Shown piece after piece: positions 8,380-15,145 of a stretch of 64,000 nucleotides of DNA. Within the stretch, counting starts at the first letter, position 1; each line of letters starts with the position of its first letter. The notes beneath the pieces were generated by a model. The model did no database searches. It was not told where the DNA came from and saw nothing but the letters and a program-made list of their open reading frames with translations. The translations under genes and the position numbers were made by a program. Where the stretch lies: positions 1,550,001-1,614,000 of the forward strand of contig OY762289.1 in NCBI GenBank assembly GCA_963665495.1. The letters are read 5' to 3'. The DNA is from G963665495 sp963665495. GTDB lineage: Bacteria > Desulfobacterota > Desulfovibrionia > Desulfovibrionales > Desulfovibrionaceae.

Positions 8380-9992
8380 GACGACTTAACCTCACTGTTG
8401 ATGCCAAGACTCTGCGAGTAGATCGCACGCGAGAGCATGAATTCCTGTAATTGCTTTCCCCACAATACGTGGCGAGAGCCTTTCCAGCGTTCCTTCAGAA
8501 GCTCGGAAAGAAGTGCGTCACTTGATTCATCCGGAAATTGGGAAGAGCCATGGAGGCAGACGCTGGCGCGGAAGCCGCAAAAACAGCCCTGGCAGGTGCC
8601 CATGCCGAGTCTGGTTCTTCTGCGCAGGTCATTGAGGTTTTTACAGGAGGCATCATCGGCAACGACTTTCAGTTCCGCCTTGGTGACCAGTTCGCAGTCG
8701 CAGATAATCTCGTTGTTTTCGGGCTGCTCCCAATGTTTCTCTATTTCTGTATAGTCATATTGCTGCCGTTCGGATGTTTTCTGACTCACAGCGGTATGCG
8801 ACACGGGAGATTTGACGGCATGGACTGATGGGATTTCTGCTCGCAGCTCTGCGTCTTTTGTCTGGCAGGAACATGAAATTCCAAGTTTCTGGCATGCCAG
8901 ATCAACGGCTTTTTCCGCCATGACTCTGTAGGAGGTCAGTTTTCCGCCAAAAATGGATAGGATTCCCTGAATGTTGTCCACCGCCGCATGGTCCAGAACG
9001 TGGAAGTTTCTGCTGACCTGTCGCCCCTGGTCTGCATTTCCCTGAGAGTTCCCCGCGTAGAGAGGGCGTACGCCGCAAAAAGCGCGTAATATCCGGGCTG
9101 ACTTCAGAGAGGGGACCATTTCGCTGCCGATGGCGATAATTTTTTCTATTTCGTCCTGGCCTATGGCTAATCCGTCGGGCGAGTCCACATTGATGGAGGT
9201 TGTGCCCAGAAGCACCACACTTCCCACCGGAACAAACACATCCGCATCGGAAGGGGGGCGCAGATAGTTGAGACAGTGGTTTACGAATCTGTGGTTATAA
9301 ACCAGTAATGTCCCTTTATTCAGTATGATCGGAATTTCAACTCCGAGATATGCAGCAATTTCTTTGACACCGCCACCCGAGGCATTGATAACCAGGTCAC
9401 ATCCGATGGTTTCTTCTTTTCCCGTTGCGATGTCTTCGACCTTCACTCCGACGACGGCGGCATTATCAAAGATAAATCCTTTGACTCGTGTGTAGGTTTT
9501 CAGAGCGGAGCCGTTGCGCTGCGCACATCTGGCAAGAGACTGGGCCAGGCAGAAAGGGTCTATTGACGCATCCGCGGTTTTGAAAGCACGACGCAATTTT
9601 CTGGAGATGCGAGGTTCTATTCGAAACACCTCGGCAGGGGACAATTCTTGCGCCGGCATGTCCAGTTCGCGACAGGCCTGGATCCATTGCTCCCCATATT
9701 CATCGTTTTCAGCTTTCAGCTGCAGGAAAAGTCCTCCCGTATCTTCCACGCAGTGGGCGGCAATACGCTTGATGATATGATTTTCTTCAACGCATTCCTT
9801 TGCCGAAATTTTGTCTTTGACAACATAGCGCCCACCGCTGTGCAGCAGGCCATGACATCTTCCTGTCGCACCCGCGGCCAGATCTTCTTTTTCGATCAGC
9901 AGCGCATCCACTCCCCGCAGAGATAAATCCCACAGAATCCCAGTGCCTACACAGCCTCCGCCTATGACTAGTACTTTCGTATGCCTGTCCAT
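8376..9992 (-). CDS. glpA: Anaerobic glycerol-3-phosphate dehydrogenase subunit A
   Basis: GlpA oxidises sn-glycerol 3-phosphate to dihydroxyacetone phosphate with FAD. The 538-residue protein starts with VLVIGGGCVGTGILWDLSLRG and LIEKEDLAAGATGRCHGLLHSGGRY, the DAO-fold signature of glycerol-3-phosphate dehydrogenases. Its C-terminus has a BFD-like 2Fe-2S domain (IICDCELV ... GMGTCQGCFC). Length matches E. coli GlpA (542). It lies 145 bp downstream of the RuBisCO-like gene with a strong stem-loop between them, and overlaps glpB by 4 bp. Confidence 0.93.
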   Translation of the reverse strand: MDRHTKVLVIGGGCVGTGILWDLSLRGVDALLIEKEDLAAGATGRCHGLLHSGGRYVVKDKISAKECVEENHIIKRIAAHCVEDTGGLFLQLKAENDEYGEQWIQACRELDMPAQELSPAEVFRIEPRISRKLRRAFKTADASIDPFCLAQSLARCAQRNGSALKTYTRVKGFIFDNAAVVGVKVEDIATGKEETIGCDLVINASGGGVKEIAAYLGVEIPIILNKGTLLVYNHRFVNHCLNYLRPPSDADVFVPVGSVVLLGTTSINVDSPDGLAIGQDEIEKIIAIGSEMVPSLKSARILRAFCGVRPLYAGNSQGNADQGRQVSRNFHVLDHAAVDNIQGILSIFGGKLTSYRVMAEKAVDLACQKLGISCSCQTKDAELRAEIPSVHAVKSPVSHTAVSQKTSERQQYDYTEIEKHWEQPENNEIICDCELVTKAELKVVADDASCKNLNDLRRRTRLGMGTCQGCFCGFRASVCLHGSSQFPDESSDALLSELLKERWKGSRHVLWGKQLQEFMLSRAIYSQSLGINSEVKSS

Positions 9993-10088
9993 CCGTAATG
10001 CCTCCGATCAGCGGGTTTGCGGGCCTGAACGCAAATCGAGAAAAGAGTTGTTCCAATGCGGTGTCAGCCGCGTGCTGCACCTGTTTCA

Positions 10089-10120
10089 GGTTTCATGCGG
10101 GGCGCCCCCCGCATGAAACC
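10089..10120 (-). other. Perfect 14-bp stem-loop between the RuBisCO-like gene and glpA
   Basis: GGTTTCATGCGGGG (10089-10102) pairs perfectly with 10107-10120 around a 4-base loop. No T run follows on the minus strand, so it is more likely an mRNA-stabilising or processing element, or an attenuator, than a simple terminator. It could set the RuBisCO-like gene at a different level from glpABC. The remainder of the 9993-10137 spacer has no gene. Confidence 0.75.
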
Positions 10121-10137
10121 CCAGGGGTGGTTATGGA

Positions 10138-11463
10138 TTAAATGGCATAGAGTTTTTTCTGCGCGTTGTCGGCAGTAACGACGCCGTATTTCACCAGGGC
10201 GGCCTTGAGTTCTTCATGTTTTTCAGCAGCCTTCTGGAGGGATTCGCCGTTCATTGTTGCCGTGATGGCCTGTCTGAAGGCTTTGGCTCCGGCTTTGGGA
10301 CCCATGGGATGGGCATGGATTCCGGCGCCGACGCCTATCAGCATGTCGTTCCCGCAATCATCCAGCAATTCTGGGAGCATGCCCTGAATCAAGCCGCCGC
10401 CAAGGAACGGAAGGGCAGGTTTGATGTCGTAAAACTTGCTCGTGCATGTCTGGACGGAACGAATGTATTTTTCCTTGAGATTGTCGAATTTGCCGTAGGG
10501 GGGCATGAGAAGCATGGTATCCGCACCGACCAGGCGTATGAGTTTGGTGAGCAGAGGCCAGGCAATTCCACTGTAAGGCGAAGAAGCGACGGCACCAACG
10601 GTGCAGACATGGGCCATAATGGGAACATTGATTTCAGGATTCTCAGCCAGCATGCGCACGCCGGAGAGACCCGTGCCGAAGATGTTCACCAGCAGCATTT
10701 CAGCGCCGCCCTTGATGGCTTTCAGCGCATTGCTGGTCAGGTCGGCAACTTCGCTGGTGATATTCACCGAGTAAAGGGTCTTTTCTTTTTTCTCGCTGTC
10801 GGCTTTTTTTATGGCTTCCATGTACAGCTTCACCCTGTCTTCAATATGAGAAAAACTCGGGTTGCTGATCAGTTCGTCGTCTTTAATGATGTCCACACCG
10901 CCGGCTGCAGCTTCATAGCAAAGCTTTGCTCCGACTTCTGGCGGGAAACCCGTACAGGGTTTGATCATGTTGTTGAGCAGGGGGCGGTCATATACGCCGA
11001 GAATATCGCGGATGCCTTTGATGCCGAACTTCGGGCCCTTGAATTGTTTAACGAAGGACGCGGGGAAATCGAGATCCAGAAGCTTCAGGTAGGGCAGGCT
11101 GGAGATGTTGCCGATAACCGTGCCCAGCATCAGAGGAATGTTGTCGTAAAAATTGACCCAGGGGTAGGCGAGACGCAGTACGTAATAACGCATCTCCGTA
11201 TCCTTGGGGACCGTGGCCTGCAGCTCGAAGTCGGGAACCGCATATACTCCGACAACTTTTGCGGCATAATTGGCGCGAACGTCATCGGTTTCTTCGGGAA
11301 CGTCGTCCCAGCTTCCGGTGGTCTGCTCAACAGCGATGCTGCCGGCTTTAACAATGATGTCTTCCTTGGGATCGGCACCAACCATATAGGTGGCGATAAC
11401 GTATTTTTCCGGGTCAATACCTTCAACCAGGGGGCCCATCATCGGATCGTAGAATCTGTTCAT
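10138..11463 (-). CDS. RuBisCO-like protein (form IV type), first gene of the glp operon
   Basis: The 441-residue product is clearly a RuBisCO large-chain homologue: EQTTGSW (46-52), IGNIS with Asn119, NMIKP (Lys168), GGVDIIKDDE with the carbamyl-Lys/metal triad K194-D196-E197, and a loop-6 Lys (YGKF, K325). By my alignment the equivalents of spinach Lys177, His294, Arg295, His327 and Ser379 are changed (C170, V, C, L, G). It is therefore a RuBisCO-like protein, not a CO2-fixing enzyme. Known relatives act as enolases, isomerases or transcarboxylases on phosphorylated sugars or acids (methionine salvage, apionate pathways). Its place ahead of glpABC, behind a GlpP-type leader, suggests a glycerol- or triose-phosphate-related substrate; the reaction is unknown. 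The ATG has AAGGAG upstream. Confidence 0.9.
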   Translation of the reverse strand: MNRFYDPMMGPLVEGIDPEKYVIATYMVGADPKEDIIVKAGSIAVEQTTGSWDDVPEETDDVRANYAAKVVGVYAVPDFELQATVPKDTEMRYYVLRLAYPWVNFYDNIPLMLGTVIGNISSLPYLKLLDLDFPASFVKQFKGPKFGIKGIRDILGVYDRPLLNNMIKPCTGFPPEVGAKLCYEAAAGGVDIIKDDELISNPSFSHIEDRVKLYMEAIKKADSEKKEKTLYSVNITSEVADLTSNALKAIKGGAEMLLVNIFGTGLSGVRMLAENPEINVPIMAHVCTVGAVASSPYSGIAWPLLTKLIRLVGADTMLLMPPYGKFDNLKEKYIRSVQTCTSKFYDIKPALPFLGGGLIQGMLPELLDDCGNDMLIGVGAGIHAHPMGPKAGAKAFRQAITATMNGESLQKAAEKHEELKAALVKYGVVTADNAQKKLYAI

Positions 11464-11586
11464 GAAACTTCTCCTTGTTCTGGCATCCGCACACAGATGC
11501 CCTTCACGTGATTTTTCAAATTACTTAATGTGTATTCCATGAATAATACGCATTAAGTCTGTTCCACCTTTGAAAGGGCATAAAAA

Positions 11587-11641
11587 AACCCCGTATTATT
11601 TTGCAAACCAAACAATATGGTCTGCAAATCAATACGGGGTT
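11587..11641 (-). promoter_or_regulatory. Leader terminator of the RuBisCO-like/glpABC operon (likely GlpP target)
   Basis: Read on the minus strand, AATACGGGGTT pairs with AACCCCGTATT (11587-11597/11631-11641), with an inner TTGCA-ACC/GGT-TGCAA helix and a U7 tract. It lies about 65 nt after the predicted transcription start and about 120 nt before the gene, so it would stop transcription unless overridden. GlpP-type antitermination is the natural explanation. Confidence 0.8.
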
Positions 11642-11664
11642 TCATTTCTCTTAGCCCGATATGG
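11642..11664 (-). promoter_or_regulatory. Conserved leader box 5' of the operon terminator
   Basis: On the minus strand the RNA reads CCATATCGGGCTAAGAGAAA and GA, ending at the terminator stem. Nearly the same sequence (CCATATCTGGGTAAAGAGAA) precedes the glpK leader terminator at 13849-13872. Conservation outside the stems, at the same position in both, makes it a candidate GlpP recognition site. Confidence 0.65.
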
Positions 11665-11712
11665 AATTTACATTGCCGAAGCGTAAAGTAAATATATACT
11701 CTACTTTTAAAG

Positions 11713-11741
11713 AATATAAAATTACTGCGTAAAAAAGTCAA
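11713..11741 (-). promoter_or_regulatory. Sigma70-type promoter of the RuBisCO-like/glpABC operon
   Basis: On the minus strand TTGACT (11736-11741) and TATATT (11713-11718) are separated by 17 bp. Predicted start is near 11706, giving a leader of about 240 nt. Confidence 0.8.
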
Positions 11742-11791
11742 GTCAATTTTCAAATAAAATTTTTATTGTTGTCATAACTTGCTGATTTACC

Positions 11792-11823
11792 GGGAGCAAG
11801 AATAAGAATCTATTCTTGCTCCC
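11792..11823 (-). terminator. Stem-loop downstream of glpK
   Basis: A perfect 13-bp stem (GGGAGCAAGAATA, 11792-11804, with 11811-11823) lies about 55 bp past the glpK stop. There is no clear T run, so termination may be partial or the stem may protect the 3' end. Confidence 0.65.
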
Positions 11824-11876
11824 TTCGATCGTATTCTTCTGCAACGAAGATGCTTGCGCAGTACTCCTTCCCTGAG

Positions 11877-13370
11877 TTACTGGCAGGCCCAATTACGAGA
11901 TCTATCTACGGCTTTTTGCCAGCCGTCATACAATTCCTCCACTCTTTCCTTAGACATAGTGGGGGTATACACCTTGTCGATGGCCCACTGGCTGGCGATT
12001 TCATCCTTGTCCTCCCAGAATCCGACGCCTAATCCCGCGAGATAGGCAGCCCCAAGAGCGGTCATCTCGGTCACTTTCGGCCGTACAATGGGTACGCCGA
12101 GGATGTCGGCCTGGAACTGGCACAGCAGATTGTTTTCCACGGCGCCGCCGTCAACCCGTAGTTCTTTGAAATCGATGCCGTCTTTGCCCCGAACGGCTTC
12201 AATGATGTCCTTGGTTTGAAACGCCATGGACTCAATGCCCGCGCGGATGACATGTTTATAACTGGTGCCCCGGGTGATGCCGATCATTAGGCCGCGGGCG
12301 TACATGTCCCAATATGGAGCGCAGAGGCCGGTGAACGCCGGAACCAGATATACGCCGCCCGTATCCTCTACTTGACTTGCGAAGTATTCCGTATCCGCGG
12401 ATTGTTTGACGATGCCCAGGCCGTCCCGCAACCATTGGATAGTCGCGCCGACGGTGAATACGACGCCTTCGAGCGCGTATTCGACCTTGCCGTCCAAGCC
12501 CCAGCTGATGGTGGTTGTAAGGCCGTCTTTAAGTACGACGTCGGTACCGGTGTTGACCATAAACACGCCGGCTGTGCCGAAGGTGTTTTTGCCCAGGCCC
12601 GGCTGGTAGCAGGTCTGTCCGAATAGAGCCGCATGCTGGTCGCCAGCGTCTCCGGCAATGGGAATACTGTCGCCGAAAATGGAAGGATCGGTTTTACCAA
12701 ATTCGCCGCTCGAATTTTTGACTTCCGGCAACAAGGAGTTGGGAATTTCCAGTTTGTCGAGGAGTTCCTGGTCCCAGTGCAATTCGCGGATATTGAACAA
12801 CATGGTTCTTGCCGCATTTGAATAGTCAGTGGCGTGAATTTTTCCGCCGCTCAGTTTCCACATCAGCCAGGCATCGATATTGCCGAACAATAATTCGCCT
12901 TTCTCGGCCTGCTCGCGTGTTCCTGGAACATTCTCCAGGATCCACATGATCTTTGTGCCGGAAAAATACGCGTCGACTTCCAATCCTGTTTTATATCGGA
13001 TGGTATCATGCAGGCCCGCAGCAAGAAGTTTTTCCGTTTGCGGTGCGGACTGGCGACTTCCCCAGACAATGGCGTTATAAACAGGTTTGCCGGTTTTTTT
13101 GTCCCAGATGACGGCTGTTTCACGCTGGTTGGTGATGCCGATTGAGACAATGTCTGCAGCTGTAAGGCGTGCGTGCGCCAAAGCTTTTTTGGCGGTGTTA
13201 ATTTGTGAATCCCAGATTTCCAGGGGGTCGTGTTCGACCCAGCCCGGTTTAGGAAAAATTTGCGTGAATTCCTGGCTCACTTCGGAAACGATATTGCCAG
13301 ACCGATCAAAAATTATGGTTCTCGACCCCGTGGTACCCTGATCCATAGCCATGACGAATTTTTCTTTCAT
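11877..13370 (-). CDS. glpK: Glycerol kinase
   Basis: GlpK phosphorylates glycerol to glycerol 3-phosphate, the substrate of the neighbouring GlpABC and the likely signal for GlpP. The 497-residue protein from ATG 13370 (GGGAG upstream) has the FGGY-kinase features: MAMDQGTTGSRTIIFDRSG at the N-terminus, GSRQSAPQTEKLLAAGL, GDAGDQHAALFGQ and FGTAGVFMVNTG. E. coli GlpK has 502 residues. The longer frame to 13499 lacks similarity and was trimmed. It is transcribed alone behind a leader of roughly 635 nt with its own terminator. No glycerol facilitator gene is in the window. Confidence 0.95.
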   Translation of the reverse strand: MKEKFVMAMDQGTTGSRTIIFDRSGNIVSEVSQEFTQIFPKPGWVEHDPLEIWDSQINTAKKALAHARLTAADIVSIGITNQRETAVIWDKKTGKPVYNAIVWGSRQSAPQTEKLLAAGLHDTIRYKTGLEVDAYFSGTKIMWILENVPGTREQAEKGELLFGNIDAWLMWKLSGGKIHATDYSNAARTMLFNIRELHWDQELLDKLEIPNSLLPEVKNSSGEFGKTDPSIFGDSIPIAGDAGDQHAALFGQTCYQPGLGKNTFGTAGVFMVNTGTDVVLKDGLTTTISWGLDGKVEYALEGVVFTVGATIQWLRDGLGIVKQSADTEYFASQVEDTGGVYLVPAFTGLCAPYWDMYARGLMIGITRGTSYKHVIRAGIESMAFQTKDIIEAVRGKDGIDFKELRVDGGAVENNLLCQFQADILGVPIVRPKVTEMTALGAAYLAGLGVGFWEDKDEIASQWAIDKVYTPTMSKERVEELYDGWQKAVDRSRNWACQ

Positions 13371-13792
13371 TCCAGTTTCTCCCGTACAAGTTGTTTCAGC
13401 CAGAGAAAAACGAAAATCAGGCCGGATTAGCATGCGACAACACGCCTTACATCTACAACTGGATCTCAATCTCCAGTTACTTTGTGCAGAGTCGAGCACT
13501 GATGCCCGTTACATCATTTAGCAACACTGTATCCCTATACTGCCCATTCCCATGTTGCAAACTCTGCAGTTGTAGTATTTTTTCAATTGTCCCAATTGAA
13601 TAGCATATGCACTTTAAATTTCTGGATTATTTATAATGCTTGCAATTTTATGGAACTTTCCTCCTTGCCAAATTTTAACTTTGAACAATAAATTGTGAAA
13701 AATAATTGAAAAAAATCATAAAAACAGGTTGATATAACTGCTGCCCAATGGTTTGGCTATCGTACTCCATTCCAGTCACAGTATAAAAAAAT

Positions 13793-13848
13793 AGCCCTGC
13801 AAAATTTTTGAGAACCAGTCTGTTGGTTCACAGAAATTATGCAGGGCT
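13793..13848 (-). promoter_or_regulatory. Leader terminator of glpK (likely GlpP target)
   Basis: AGCCCTGCA (13793-13801) pairs with TGCAGGGCT (13840-13848), with an inner GAACCA/TGGTTC helix (13812-13829). On the minus strand a U-rich tract follows. Position and layout match the leader terminator of the RuBisCO-like/glpABC operon. Confidence 0.78.
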
Positions 13849-13872
13849 TCGTTTCTCTTTACCCAGATATGG
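13849..13872 (-). promoter_or_regulatory. Conserved leader box 5' of the glpK terminator
   Basis: Second copy of the box described at 11642-11664, at the same place relative to its terminator. About 19 of 23 positions agree. Confidence 0.65.
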
Positions 13873-13878
13873 TAGGGT

Positions 13879-13928
13879 GTCTGATTAACTCAGACTGTCC
13901 GGTGACTTACCAGTTAATCAACTGGTAA
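13879..13928. promoter_or_regulatory. Two inverted repeats in the glpK leader
   Basis: GTCTGA-5-TCAGAC (13879-13895) and TTACCAGTT-4-AACTGGTAA (13907-13928) lie between the promoter and the terminator. They could be DNA operators or RNA hairpins that present GlpP or delay polymerase. The glpABC leader lacks them. Confidence 0.55.
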
Positions 13929-14011
13929 AATAACACCTCAAGCACAGATGAATAAAGTAAAAGTTCTTAAAATCGCTGAAATTATTAAATTTTGTGCCTG
14001 TATTCACTTTA

Positions 14012-14040
14012 ATTATTGAACTATTGCTTTAAAAAGTCAA
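14012..14040 (-). promoter_or_regulatory. Promoter of glpK
   Basis: On the minus strand TTGACT (14035-14040) and AATAAT (14012-14017) are 17 bp apart. The -35 box and the following T-rich stretch repeat the arrangement at the other glp promoter. Between 13371 and 13792 I see no gene. Confidence 0.65.
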
Positions 14041-14514
14041 GTATATTTACATTTTTTTATTGATAATGTTATCAGTTGGTTGTTTGGACAGTAAGATTTT
14101 CCATCAACATTACTTTTTATGGTAGAGGGTGCTGTCATAGTATATGTTTAGTCGTATTTCCTCTTGAATAGGAATAGTATTTTTCGGACAAGACTGCCTG
14201 CAAGATGATATTTTACAAAAGAAATCGTGAGAAATAACTCGTTTTAAACAGTGCAGGAGTGTCTGATTGAGTTCTTTAGATCCTGATTCCTCTTTTTGTA
14301 AGCTCTTACAATAATACGTTTCTTTAAGGCGAACGACGATGGCACACGCAAGGTTAAGTAATTCAACGTGCAGGGTATGCGTGATTTTAATGGTAGCTCT
14401 ATTTTTGAGATGAACTTTCTTCAATTAATGAGAATAATTGGATAAATAGTATTGGATCTTTATTTTTTCTTGCCGCTGATGGAGGATTGCGGCATTAAAT
14501 TTACGTCGAAAAAA

Positions 14515-14666
14515 GGTTTAGCTGTCCTACAGCTAAACACGATTTTATACTGATGCGTGACAACATCTATTGATGCATTAGGGCATCAGTAGGCCAACCT
14601 ACTTATATTTCTTTCTAAATTTCGATTATTTATTTTTTTACAACAATGCGATGCATATGAGCATCG
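14515..14666. other. Hairpin-rich intergenic stretch
   Basis: Four stems follow each other: GTTTAGCTGT/ACAGCTAAAC (14516-14538), TACTGATGC/GCATCAGTA (about 14547-14590), GTAGG/CCTAC (about 14588-14602) and CGATGC/GCATCG (14649-14666). The GATGC/GCATC word recurs. No protein gene is supported between 14041 and 15145. It could be a structured RNA or stacked operators in the space between divergent glpK and mop. Confidence 0.4.
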
Positions 14667-14729
14667 ATTTGTCCGTTTTAATGGATCAGGTTATTTGTTG
14701 GTTTCTTTTGTAGGATTCTGTCTAACGAT

Positions 14730-14906
14730 TTGTTTTTTTTATGGAAAAATATGCTAAAATAGCAGCATTCTTTTAAGTTCATCAGCGGCACATTTTTTGT
14801 TTTAACAAGTCACACAGGCTCCGTCTGCTTTTGCTTCATTCTCAATCCCACGTCGGATAGAATGCTGGTGCAGCTTTATCTGATCTATAGGGAGAGACGG
14901 TTTTTT
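14730..14906 (+). promoter_or_regulatory. mop promoter and structured leader with terminator-like hairpin
   Basis: An extended -10 (TGCTAAAAT, 14752-14760) with a weak -35 near 14730 predicts a start near 14767 and a leader of about 380 nt. In it CCGTCT (14821-14826) can pair with AGACGG (14895-14900), directly followed by six T. An inner CATTCT/AGAATG helix spans 14837-14864. The layout resembles an attenuator or riboswitch. I cannot match it to the molybdenum-cofactor riboswitch consensus. Confidence 0.45.
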
Positions 14907-15145
14907 GTACTGCCAGTAATCAGTGCAAGGCCTGAATTGCCTGAACAATCAGTTCCGTTTCGTTATTTGAAGTTGGTGCAGCGTGTCGAATGTGTTTATT
15001 GTTCGTAACGCGTGAAAAAGTGACCGAGTATTTCAGCTTTTGTTGGCCAGAATTTATCAGGAGGAAGCATTTTTCAGCCACGAGCCGCTTGTCCTCTGAT
15101 TCTTCCTTATCTTCGTACGAACCAATAGCTTGAAGGAGTCTGCTG

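Noticed and set aside
10216..11511. 431-residue ORF on the plus strand opposite the RuBisCO-like gene
   Set aside because: Antisense shadow of a well-supported gene; no recognisable domain or ribosome site.
14110..14424. 104-residue ORF on the minus strand between the glpK promoter and the hairpin cluster
   Set aside because: TTG start, no ribosome site, no recognisable family; region looks regulatory.
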